In this document: piece by piece, positions 47,161 to 59,600 of the stretch
How positions within the stretch are numbered: position 1 is the stretch's first letter
Layout of the letters: every line of letters begins with the position of its first letter
NCBI GenBank assembly: GCA_965153455.1
Contig: OZ234493.1
Location: forward strand, 32,168,213-32,232,212
Reading direction: 5' to 3'
DNA from: Sphagnum compactum
Taxonomy: Eukaryota; Bryophyta; Sphagnopsida; Sphagnales
Length of the DNA stretch: 64,000 bases
Notes under the pieces: model-generated
What the model saw: only the letters and a program-made list of their open reading frames with translations
What the model was told of the DNA's origin: nothing
The model's database searches: none
Position numbers and translations under genes: made by a program

Positions 47161-47998
47161 GAACATCAAGGTAGCTTGCTTGTTATACAAGTTAGCAAAT
47201 GCATCTAATTATTTGTAATGCAATGAATTTTTTATTATTGGAAAATCCACAATTCATTTGGTCTTGTGGCAATTCATGCATGTGGTGAACAAGGTATGCA
47301 AGGACCTAATTCAATGCGCTTGAAGAAATAATTTGTTTCATGTGATGGAGGGTTTCAAGGAGTTTTCAAGGATGTCAAGTATCCAAAAGAACCATTGTTG
47401 TTTTCCAAATTCATATACCAACACCAAAAGTCCATCCTTTGTAAGAGAAATTATTCCTTCAAATCTAAAGCATATAGTATGCAATTGCAAGCCATATTTG
47501 TTAATAATAGGAAATGGTTCCTTGATGTCTTTGTGGGGATGTCGGGGTCTATGAATTATGCAAGAGTGTTGCAGTTATCTTCAAGTTACCAAAAAGCTAC
47601 TTGGGGAGATTTGTTCAATGAATGGACTTCACATGAAGGCATCAAACCATACATAATTAGGGATAAAGGTTATCACTTGCTTCTATGGTTGATGGCGCAT
47701 CACAAATAAATTGGAGATCCACATTCTCTTTTTGACGAATTGTTCACCAAATAGTTCAATCATGCAAAAGTAGTAATTGAAAATAGTTTTGGGATTTTAA
47801 AGAAAACCATTCAGGAATTGTTCATCAAGTCAAACTTGGATGTGCATTTCCTCCTTAATGTGGTCATCTATTGCTACATTTTACATAATATGATTATGAA
47901 TGGGAAAGATTATGACATTGATGAATTCATGATACACCTAGAGGCAGAGAATGTGCCAAAAACAAAAGACAATGGAAGGAAAATAATTGATGAATGAA
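47161..47998 (+). pseudogene. PIF/Harbinger (HARBI1-like) transposase relic
   Basis: Plus-strand frames give KVACLLYKLANASNYL, IIGKSTIHLVLWQFMHVVNK and VMEGFKEFSRMSSIQ, then after a frameshift SMQLQAIFVNNRKWFLDVFV, GSMNYARVLQLSSSYQ, YIIRDKGYHLLLWLM, VVIENSFGILKKTIQEL and VVIYCYILHNMI. This is the order of the DDE_Tnp_4 domain in plant Harbinger/HARBI1-type nucleases. Stops (near 47215, 47322, 47707 and 47752) and at least one frameshift make it dead. The conserved Asp of the GS-x-x-DAR motif is Tyr. Terminal repeats were not identified. Confidence 0.85.
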
Positions 47999-48180
47999 TA
48001 TGACGTGAGCAAGTAAATGAACATGATGTTAAACTTACATTACAACAAAGGGAATATCCAAGGTAAATCAACACATTGCAATTGAACAATACCTAAGTAA
48101 CCATAGACCACAGAATCCCAGATGTTTTGAATGTTGAATCCATGCAAGTTTCTTTTTTCAAATTCATGAACACAGGTGTC

Positions 48181-48304
48181 TATAATGTGTATGGTGTATC
48201 TGCAATGCATCAATCTACTAGAATTGGAATTGATCTTTGAAATGTGTTTGGTCTATTTGCAATATAGTAATTTATTGAAACTGGAAGTGATTTGCAATGT
48301 GTTT
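48181..48304. repeat. Minisatellite, left part (about 50-60-bp units)
   Basis: Units begin AATGTGT(T/A)T and contain GTATTTGCAAT followed by a TCAATCTATTGGAATTG-like block. Two units and the start of a third lie here; the third is cut by the CACTA-type element and resumes at 50659. Confidence 0.85.
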
Positions 48305-50655
48305 CACTAGAAGAAAACTAGAAAAAAACAACTACCATTTACAACTATATTCTAGTTGCAAAAGACATTTGCTACTAAAAATTGCTTAGTTACATTAAAC
48401 AAGTTGCATATAACACTAGTTGCAAGTGTGGATGAAGTCAATGGTCAACAAAACACTTCACCATCCATATACTATTGTATGCCATCCGTATATTACCATA
48501 AAAATTAGCAATTTAAATAATGACATGTGGCAAATGAAAAATGTTTGAAAAAAATTTGTTTTAAAAATAAATGGTGGGTCTTCATCATCTATTTTTAGTG
48601 ATTTTAGATTGTGACACATGGCATGATACTAATATACTACGTGGCATTTTTTAATTTTGGTCAAAATAAATTTAAATCAATGTTTAATGAATAGGTGGGA
48701 ATAGGTAAGTAGGTAGGTAGGTTGAACTAGGTAGGTAGGTAGATAGATAAGTATTTTTAATTTGTTTTGGGTTTAACCTTTAGGGTTAAACTCCTTAAAG
48801 GGTTAAGCACCTTTAATTAACTCATCCCAATTGGCATGTGTTTTTTATGTGAAAGTGTATGACAAAGCCTCCTCATTATATAGTTCTCAAAATGGAAATG
48901 GAAGACAAAACATATGGGATAAAAATTGAAATTGTAATTTAATTGCAAACTAAATTACAACTAAAAAGTTTATTTCATATCTTTTGTCCTCCTTTAGTTT
49001 TATAAATTATATAACTAAGTATAAGTAACTAACCAACTATTTAATAAGCTAACTAATTATTAATTATTAATTCATAATTCATATATTAAAAACATTTATT
49101 GAAATAATAACTAACTAACCAAATTATTAGTTATAAATTTTTGTTGATATATTATAAATTTATAAATAATAAATTAAATATTAAACATTTAATATTTAAT
49201 ATTTAAATAATAAGGAACTAATTCATTATTTCATAAGTTAAAAAAATTATTAATTATTAATTGTATAATAATCAATTAAATAATTAATTTAATTATAATT
49301 TCATATTTCATAGATTGAAAAATGAATGATTGAAATAATAACTACTTAACCAAATTATTATTTATAAGTTATCTTTAATAATTTTTGAATTTAAAAATAA
49401 ATAATTAATTGAAAATTTAATAATAAGGACTAAATAATAAGTAACTAATAATAAGAAATTAATTAAATAATTTAGTTATAAATTATTAATTCATAATTCA
49501 TATATAGAAAAATAAATGACTGAAATAATAATTAATTAATCAAACTATTACATATAAGTTTTCCTTAATATTTATAATTAATTCATTAATTAAAATATTA
49601 ACCAGTTAATAATTAGATACAAATAATAAGTAACTTAATAACTAATTAATAAAAAATAATTAATAATTATATCATTATATAATAATCAATTAAATAATTC
49701 ATTTAGATATAAATTATTAATTCATAAATCATATATACACAAGTAAATGACTGAAATTATAACCAATCAACCACATTATTATGTATAAGTTTTCTTTAAT
49801 ATTTTTTAATTTAATAATAATTAGTTCAAATATCAACCAGTTAATAATTAATATATAAAATAAGTAATTGAATAACTTATTAGTTATAAAATTTACTTAT
49901 AAATATATGAATAGTTCATAAATATATTTTAAAATAACTAGAATATTATTACATTAACCATTATGAATTAAATATTAAATATTTCTTTATTTTTAATAAA
50001 TAATTGGTTAATATTTATATAGGACAAAATAAATAACTAATGTATTGAATAATATTGAAATATTAATTATAAATACTAATTATGAACTATTAATCATCAA
50101 TTAATTAAGAATAATTCTAATTAATCAATAAGTAAGTAGTTCATTTTAGGTAGGTAGGTAACCTAGGTTTGATATGTAGGTAAACATATAAGTAAATAGG
50201 TGGATAAGCTAAGTTAGGTAGGTAAAAGAATATATATAGGTAGGTAGGTAGGTAGTTAATTTGCTTAAATACAAATTAAATACAACCTTATAAATACACC
50301 AATGGAAACATGCCCCCATGATACTATTAATAGAACTTAACAAAAGTACACATACTTTTCAAAAGTTTCCTAATACACTTATGTATACCAGTAGGGGCTA
50401 TCTTGACACCCTAGTAGTGTGACTAAGTTTGTTTCCATTTGCAACTAATGGGACATATGGGCATGATCATGGATGAAAAAAAACTTTATGTGTAGGATGA
50501 AGAAGTCATTAGTTGTAAATGTAGTTGTAGCATAGTTGCAAAAATGGTCAAAGATGCAAAATAATTGCAGAAACAATTAAAACTAGTTGCAAATGACAAT
50601 TAGTTGCATATAGTTGCAAATGCATTGGTTACATTTTGGGAGATTTCTTCTAATG
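48305..50655. mobile_element. Non-autonomous CACTA-type transposon (2.35 kb)
   Basis: The left end is CACTAGAAGAAAACTAG at 48305. The right end, read on the minus strand, is CATTAGAAGAAATCTCCC from 50655. Flanking triplets are TTT (48302-48304) and TGT (50656-50658), a target duplication with one change. An intact copy of the host minisatellite unit at about 50760 shows the uninterrupted site. Subterminal motifs are TTGCAACTA/TAGTTGCAA at both ends (48330-48425 and 50440-50630). The core is AT-rich with TTAATTATTAATT-type sequence and no ORF. TAGG-type arrays lie near both ends (48700-48750 and 50145-50260). It is a relative of the 27.4-kb element. Confidence 0.9.
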
Positions 50656-50658
50656 TGT

Positions 50659-50860
50659 CATGTATTTGTAGTGCATCAATTTCTTGGAATTGATCTTTGG
50701 AATGTGTCTAATGTATTTGCAATATAATAATCTATTGGAATTGGAAGTGATTTGCAATGTGTTTCATGTATTTGTAATGCATCAATCTATTGACATTGAT
50801 CAGCAATGTGTATGGTGTATATGTAATGCATTATCTATTGGAATTCAAATGTGTCAATTA
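50659..50860. repeat. Minisatellite, right part
   Basis: The array interrupted by the CACTA-type element continues with about four units, again starting AATGTGT, at 50699, 50756 and 50804. The last unit is shorter and diverges after 50840. Confidence 0.85.
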
Positions 50861-53800
50861 AAACCATTTAGAATTGAGCTTGAATTGTTGAAATGTCCTT
50901 GAATTACATCTTGTAGTTTGTATCATTTCAAGCACTATTGAATTCAAAAGCATTACCCTACTCAATTGTCTTTTGACTTGAAGTACTGCAGTTGTCCCTT
51001 GAAGATGTGGTTATGAAATTTGGAATGGTGTTCATTGATATCAAGTTGAGTCACATTGATTTTATCCATTACATCGACAAAAACCTTGTTATTTTTATTA
51101 GTGGATTCAATTAATGATTAGAGAAAACATATTATTGCACTTCCTTTTAACACTAATGTTGCTTGTTACAGGTTTTGATGGTGTGTCAACAAGAATGACA
51201 ATAGGAGGCCACTAGTTGTTGTTGGCGAGTGGTTTTGTTGGATCTTCAAATAAGTTCACCACACTTTTGGCAAATAAGTTCACCACGCAATGTAAACATT
51301 CATGGCAAAAGAATGTTTGCATTGTGTTCTTGAAATTCTTTACATTCTTGAAATTCTTCCACATTATCTTGTAACTACATGTTTTCATTCTCAACCGGTG
51401 ACTTTGGGGTAAGTGGTATGTAAATGAGCTATCATTTTTAGCATTCACATTTATGGTATGTAACGAAACATTCACCATCTTTTCACCTTGAAATGCCTCA
51501 ATCAATTCATATTTTTGTTGTATTAATGAGGTAAATGGAACCTTTCTTTCTCTTCAATTTACAACTCCCAAAATTCTTAGTACCTTTGTGATAGTTTGCG
51601 AGCTTCTTGTAATTAGAATTGAATGTCCATTTGTTTTTGCACATGGTGTTTTCTTTGGAATCATGATTTTGTGTTTTTTTTGCAATTCTTTAACATTATT
51701 GTCCCAATGTTATGCAATAGGTATCATATGGGTCCAAGCATGATTGGGGTACTCCCTTTAAGTCCTAGGAATCCATTCCAAGGACTCCCAAATTCACCTT
51801 TTTCTTCACTTTTCCCACTTTTTTTCATGTCAAATGTAATAATTTGTTCCAAATCTTATATAGGCCTCTGAAGTATCTACTATTTTCACTTACTACAGTG
51901 AGAATAGTAAAATTTATCCAATGTGGGCCATGTTCTATCAATGGCTTAAAGTTCTCCGAAATTTGACTTTTTGAAATTTTTTACATTGCAATAGGACATT
52001 TGGTTATTGTCACATTCATGCATTTTATACACATTAACACATAAGGTGTTTGTGGTAAAAATCTTGGGCCAAAAAAATTTGTTTAAACATTCCTTATGAA
52101 TCGTTGAACCTTTTTTTTCTCATGAGACAAAGTCCTGCATTTTTGTCAAGGACTTGGTAGGAATTTTTAAACTTGTTCAATCTTGATATTCTACACATAG
52201 AATTGTACCTCTGTAATGTACCTATCTATGAATAAAATCAAACTTTCAATATGAATGTGTCATTAAGTTTCAAAATGTTTAAGTGAAGGGGTCCAATGAA
52301 TATAAAATGAAACAATCTTTTTGGATACCCCAACCATGCTTTGACCCATATGTGATCTTGGATTGACGATCTCCTTTTGAGCTACTTGTTATGTGCATTT
52401 GCAAGAGATGAATGCCAACATTTCCTTGTGTTCTTAGTTGCCATGATGTTGAGGAATCGAAAATTCTTTGCCACTTTGCCTAAATCTTATGTTGTTGCAA
52501 CCTCTTTCTAGATTGCCCATCATCCTACTTACAACCACTTGTGCTTGCAAACTTCCTTATGATTCTATTGGGCTTCTTCAACTTGTCATCATCCTACTTG
52601 TTGTTTGTGCACATGATTTTACTGGACTACTTGCATGTGAATGTGCACCTACTTGTGAATGAATATGCAAACTTTGAAAAACCATTGCTGAGTTTTATGA
52701 ATCCATTAATGTACAACCCCTTTGCGATGAAGCTTGAAAATAAAGGTAAAACCCAAGAATTATTGATTTACCACTTTTCTTTTCAAATTGCTAATTTAAC
52801 ATTGTTGCTAGTTGTTTGAAAGAGCAGGAATGTATATTTTTGGGTTGATTCTATCATTGTGTCTTGCTCATAACATTTTGCTATCAATTAGTGATAGACC
52901 TTGTGTTAGTCCACCATGTTAGCAAAACATGTCATCTATCTATTGACAATGACGACCATATGAAGTTTCGCTAACTCAAATTTAATGAAGTTCATAATTC
53001 AATGTGTGAACGTAACAAAAGTATACCATACTTGACATTGATGATGATCAATACTAGCTTTTGCTGAATTATTTCATTAGGTTCATAAAAAGGTCTAAGG
53101 TAGAATAACCCATCATCAAACACATACCTATCATCAAACAATTTCCAATTTTTTTTTCATTTCTTAATCAAATTGAGTGATTTTTGTGTCATTGGATACA
53201 TAAATTGAATGGCTAGAAGTGTTGTTTAAATGTCAAAGTAAAGGAGCAATGCAAAAAACATAGGAAAAGGACAAGTGATAATTTGTTTCATGTTTTTCTA
53301 AAAAATAGCTCTAAACCCCTCTCTAGTTCTAGCCCCATACCTTCTTGATTTTTTATCTAACATTTGAGTGATTTAAAACTTGATGGGTGCACCAACTAGA
53401 ATTTAACTTTGTATTCCCACAAGCAAATATGCATCAATCAAAGATTTTAAACTCAAAATCCTAATTTGTTTTAATTCATCCATCATTAAACATTGAACTC
53501 CCTTACACCAAACACCCCATATCTTTTCCGTTCCTTTATCAATTTACACAATTTTTGTGGTGTTGGAAACGCTAAGTGGAAGGTTACAAATGTTCTTTAA
53601 GCTTTAAAAGTAGAGAAACAATGTGTGGGGATTCGACCTCCTTTGAATTCTGTAGTGTTCACTCACTAGCCTATCTACCTTAGTAGACCCAATCGAATAA
53701 ATTTCATCATTTTGACAAGTCTAAATGGTACGCGAGTTCTATTACATTATTTGTACATGTAGTAATAACCTAACATAACCTAAAATAATGGATTTTGTAA

Positions 53801-55203
53801 TTTCCCATTGTACCAAGGTCTACGTTGATCATTACGTTGGGTAATGTCTTGTTGTTAGGTCGTTACCCTACATTAAACACACTCACACAAGATGGGCCCA
53901 TACAATGGGGCTTCACATAAAAACTTGACCTAATCTTACTTTTGCATCTATATATACATTATGAAGCATAATCTTCCTCCAAGCCTTGGACACACCATAC
54001 AAACTATATGAGGTGCCTCCGGATTTGTATTTCAAATTACTTTAATTGCTTATGTTGAGGAAAGGGCAAGTCACATCCACGGTTATGCAGTTCTTCGGTA
54101 TGTCAATTTTGATGTCAAATTCCGTCAAAATATATACATTTTCAATAGCAGAAATTTCTCATCCAAGGGGACTTTACTTCTTGACTTATCACCTGTCCTT
54201 ACCGATGTCTATAATTTAACATAATGGTCAGTTGTCCATTTTAAAATAGACATTACGGTTCAAAATTGTTTACCATAATTTAATGGTCTCACTACTACCA
54301 ATTCCGTTGGGTTTGGTGGCATATTGTATTAGAATAGGCAGTACCTCGACGATTAATCTAATATATAAACTCCACACAATTTTTTGGGGGTATAAATAGT
54401 GTTTTTTCAGCAAAATTTTGCCACTTTCATATAGATTCAAAAGAAAAACATTATTGGTGATCAATTCTAACATTTGGCTTATGCATTTTCATGAATACAA
54501 AATACTTAACCAATTAGACTTGTCCCATGATTAAACTTTAGAGTCAATAAACTTTTTGCCCATTAATTCATAACATGATGACTAAGGATCATTATTCAAC
54601 CATTATGATGGTGCCATGTTCAATGGACAATTCTATGTAAGTTCAAGATTGAAGCAATTTTAATTTTTTTTTAATGATCAGTTACAAAATGTCAAGCAAC
54701 TCATGGAGGACTTTGTTATTCATTAGTTATTGTTGCAATCCAAGGGGGTTTTGTTTTCTTTTTTTTTTGGTTATATAAAATAGAAAAACAATTAGTCAAA
54801 TTTGCACTAATTTTTTTTTCCAAAATTTTTCTTAATTTTTTTGGTCAAAGAAATGACAACTTTTTTCTCAAGGAAAAAGAATAAATTGTTAATACAATCT
54901 AGATGAATGTTTACATGTGGACTAGATCATGGTCTAGTATATTGACACTCGTATTGTGTTTTCTTAGTTCTACCAACCAGTTTAATCCCTTTGCAAGCTT
55001 CTAATGTTGATGAAGTTACATTTTGGTTTGAATAATATTGGGCTTAAAAATTAGGCATAACATATGTTCATACATTTTCATCCACAATAAATTGTTAGAA
55101 CGGTCTTTTGAGAACATGAGCCGTATGAAAGGTTTCCTAAAAGTTCCAACAAAAATTTGTTAGAAACATATGATTATTTGTAATCTGAACGACTACACTT
55201 ATT
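50861..55203. other. AT-rich intergenic DNA, no gene seen
   Basis: Only short frames without homology. T-runs and A-runs (for example about 54755-54770 and 54810-54840) but no clear tandem repeats. No transposon end could be paired here. Confidence 0.5.
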
Positions 55204-55403
55204 TTCACACATAATGATAAGTTAGTGTTAAATGAAAATCTAGTTGGCATCCTAGGTGGCACACAATGTTAAATTGTCGATAACTTAATGTTAAGTGAAT
55301 GTTAGCTTGACATAAAATTTTCATGGTAACTAAGTTTAAGTCTTAAATGGCTAGCATGGTGTTAGCGGACTCAATTAATGGAGTCCCTAACACCAAGTGT
55401 GAA
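55204..55403. mobile_element. MITE-like element, copy A
   Basis: It begins TTCACACATAATGATAAG and ends ACACCAAGTGTGAA, short inverted ends. Inside are AATGAAAATCTAG, TTAATGTTAAGTGAATGTTA, TTTTCATGGTAA and GGAGTCCCTAACACC. The same order, reverse-complemented, is found at 63747-63938. Size, short terminal inverted repeats and lack of coding capacity fit a MITE. Confidence 0.7.
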
Positions 55404-56611
55404 CACACCTGTAGACCAATGTTTGACCCAAAGTTTCTTGAATCTTTAGTGTTTGACATAGGATCATGTAGTAAATTGATCATTGCATTTTGACAACATG
55501 ATTAACACATTTTGTTTTGCCCGTGATTGGTGTTTTTCTCTATTATTGGTTACGCTTACCGTTCCATGTTTTATTTTGTTATAATCTTCATGTCAATGAC
55601 ATGTTGCTAGATAGTAGTAGTGGTGTTATGTGTTCATAAGAAGTGACCTGAAAGGTTTTTCAAGTGGAAAGCTCGATATGAAAATTGGTGAGGAAACTCA
55701 CTCACCAAAGTGCACAAGATGCAGGAGTGTAAATAATAGAATCCTTATGTGTGTAGGGTAACACCCTCTAGGGGCGGGCTTACATGGTGTAAAAACCCCC
55801 ATTGGCGCATGCCTTCCCCAACATAAAGTTAATTATGGTTTGTGGATTTGCAGCATGCAAGGAGGAGGCAAAGTGTTTTAATTTGCAAAGTTGAGTTGAT
55901 CTTAAGACACAATCAATGAAGTAAATGCTAGGGAAAATTAATATATATACCTCACTCAAATGAAGGTTAAGAGTTGAGCTCTATACCCATCTTTATCCAA
56001 CAGAGCAAATGAGCAAATCAAGGAAGTCCAAGAAAAAATAAGTTGAGATTTGTTTTAGAACACAAAGACATCAAATTCCAAATGGCTTGAAAACAAACAC
56101 ATACAACAAAAATACTAAAAGACAAACAAGTGAAATGAACATATAAATGTCACTTTGACATATAAATGTCATTTTGACATTGGCATGGAATGAAGCAAAG
56201 CAAGCACCATGTGCGAACAAAAACCAACTAAAGAGAGTGAAATGCTACTTGTGTGTAAGGATTTGAAATTGGCGTGATAATAAGTTGGTCTTTTTAGAGC
56301 TAATAAGCCACTAATTTTTGTGAAGGAAAAATAGTACCCACAAAAGGTTGCAAAAATGTGTGGTGGTTAATCCATACACTAAAAGGTCTACTTACTATTA
56401 AGAAACCTCTAATTTATGACCCGTGATTGAGATTTGCCATAATAATCATGAACTTTGAGCACGTTGCAATGAAGTATATATGCATATACAAGATTGCAAA
56501 TAGAATACATATATTGTACAAAAACCTAACAAATAATGGGCTGTAATGGGAGTTTGAACTTAGAACACTTCTAAACTTATTTTGGTTTCATGAACCTCAA
56601 ATGTCCTTTTA
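55404..56611. other. Intergenic DNA and probable 3' UTR of the J-protein gene
   Basis: AT-rich, no homology. A small direct repeat, ACATATAAATGTCA(C/T)TTTGACAT, lies at about 56130-56180. The last few hundred bases adjoin the J-protein stop codon (minus strand) and should include its 3' UTR. Confidence 0.5.
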
Positions 56612-59600
56612 TCATTGCACCCCGAATCCTCTGAAGGATGACGACCCAACTGGACGGCCAAATCTTCCACTAACCCCAGGAGGTTGCACAGGTACTGGTC
56701 CACCCTGGACATACAGTGAAAACCATGTTATCAAACTCCTTAATTCACAGATTGATTAGAGTTTTAGAAATTTGTAAAAAAATGGTATGAAATTGCAAAG
56801 CTTTTGAGAACTTAAAAGTCATGTGCTCCTATTATACGTGGATATAAACAAACAAACAAACTAGGAAAGGTTGACGAGCATTCAATGAAGCTCTCTATGC
56901 AACATGTGCATGATGAGTTGATCTCACTTGTAGTTAGGAGGGTGACCAAAAGAAGTAAAGAACAAAAAATGAGAACTTTTTTAGTTCAGGGGAAACTCAC
57001 ATGATAAGCACTTGATGTCTGTGTATGGAATGTGGGCGAAAAGTTTGGAGTATTTGTGGATGATGTATACGCACCAGGAAGATTCCTACTAGTTGTTTGA
57101 GCACCAAGGTTCTCCCGAGCAAATGGCTCCTGCACCTCTCATCAAAACCACAATATTATCCACTCAGTTTAACAAAACAATTTCAAGCTGCTAACTTCTA
57201 ACTAGTGTTGTGCCTTCGGATAGAATCAAGCAGAAAAAAAAACTTAAATTTAAAAGAGCACTTGTAACTTGTAATTAATGATAACAAGAATGATATAAAA
57301 ATTTTAACATCCACAAATTTCTCCCCAGAAAAAAAACCCGCAGCTTGGGATGAATTCTATTCGCTATCAAATACAATTTTGCATGCAAAAACAAGCATTG
57401 CCAATAGAGTACCACCCCCCACCCCCCCCCCTCCCAAAAAAAAAAGGTAGAACTTATTTTACTAACCTGGAAAATGCTACCAAGTTTCTTGAGAGCTTTT
57501 GCTCGTTGTTCTAGAACTTCTTTCCTCACACTTGTGTCATGTAATACCTGTGACAAAAGTCATAATAAAACTGTATAAACATACAACAAAACCCAATGAT
57601 GCATAACATGTGCATATGACATGCAAAAAAGGCCTAGAAAATTTCAGTATTGCAATAGCTTTCGATGTACTACTACTACTACTCTACTTATGGGTTAGAG
57701 ACTAAAAATCAATAACAACAAACTGGATTTTAAGTGAGAATACAACTACACACCGTTTGGCAGACATGCGAGATGGTGAGCTCGATATCAGCCACGTTGA
57801 GCTTCCACAAAGAATCCAGCAACATTTGTTGCTTGGACTCCATCAAGCTTTCAACATTCACTTCTCCCATCTCCCCACTTTGCAACTGGCGCTTGAGATC
57901 CTCCTGCATTTGCATCAACTGTATTGCACCTGCTCACACCAATGAACATTCATAAGCCCCTCCTCCTAATTTCCTGTTCTGCTGGGTGCCATTACCTACC
58001 CATGTTGGGTATATGGCTATTTGATTTTGTTAATAACCACTGGTTCCAGTTTTTCAAATAATCCAGAATTAGAGAACCGTTGGTTCCAGTTTTAGAAGAA
58101 AATCAGAATCAAAGAATCACCATATTTCGAGGGAAAAAACAAAAAAAAATCTGAAATAGGTTTGAGCATGTCACTAAAATATAGCAGGATTCTTAACTTT
58201 TTCTACTGTCCTCTCTGACCTATAGCCAAAAATACTCTTGTGGATGATCACCAAACCACCTAGCTCACAAAATTGACAAAAAGAAAGAAAAAAACCATGA
58301 TCTAGATCATATGCATTACCTGCAGCTGCAGTCACTTGGGATTTGATAAAATGACCTTTGTCACGCATCCATTCAGTGAAAAAAGGTACCCCAAGAAAAA
58401 TAGCTTTCTTCCCAAGTTCCTTTGCACCTTGTCTTTGATAGATGTAACCTATTGTTTGCAACATGGCTTGCCCAAACGCTGCATAACCAGGCCCCCACAT
58501 TCGCCCACCACAATTTGTCATATAACACCAAATCAAGAAAAAAAATCATTGCCCTACCACCAAATGACTAGACTCTTTGGTAAGGAAATGCTAATGAAAT
58601 CCAAAAACCCTAAAAAGTCTTGGCCATCCACTTTGTATGCCACACACTATATCCTCATGCTTAGACATTCCTCAAAATTTTTGAAATGTTAAAACCTCCC
58701 TCCTATACATAACACACATGCTTTTATTGGTTTGTATGTTGATCACCCAATTATTTCTGACCTCAAAAACCATGAGAGTGGTGCATGAAGTATTATATCT
58801 ACCAGCTTCTTTAAGTCGATTTCTTTCTTCCATGGCCCAATTTGTAAACCCTAGTTTGTCACCCCGAACATATGGCTCTATGCGCTCCAATAGACGAGTG
58901 ACCAGTGTCCTTTCCCTCTTAACTTGTATCTCCTGCTCACATCCACCAACCACTTCAGACTTCCCATATTTTATCACCACTTGGAAAGAACTCAAAAAAA
59001 ATCCTAGTATATTTCAAGGGCACCTTACATTCCTCCTAGAAAAGGGGAGCAATACTACCAATATAATACCAGGAAAAAAAATTCCTGGAAATTTTTTGCC
59101 ATTTTTGGACAAAGAAATTAGGAAATTTTTGTTTTTTCTAGTGTAGAATCGACTTAATTTTTCTAAGTTTTTTGGTTAAATTTGGTGACAATTTCAATAT
59201 CAAAAAAACAAAAAAAAAAAAACACTGCTTCCCCATGGAATTGGCTTCCTCAAACCACAAATTTCCAAAACCTCATAGAGTACCAATTCAACACACAATT
59301 GGTTATTCAATTTAGAGAGACTAACCTTGAACTTCCCTTGAAGTTGCATCAAATCAACAGGCTGACCTGGTGGTCCTGTATCCATTCCTGCCATCGATGC
59401 CATTGCAAGCTGCCACATTCACAACAAAAAAAAGTGCTTAATTTTAAAGTCTACGATTTGACAAACATAAATCAACCAGGCGGAAAGAAACTACAACCGT
59501 GTGTCTAAAGTCTAAACCAGTGTTGGGTGGGTATTAGAAATTGCACCAAATCCCCGCCAGTGATCAAGGTGGTTCTTAGGGTTACTAACTGTGGATCTTG

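Noticed and set aside
59030-59145. CACTA-type end (TTTTTTCTAGTG at about 59142) inside a J-protein intron
   Set aside because: No subterminal repeats and no partner end with a matching triplet; a 12-bp AT-rich match is weak.
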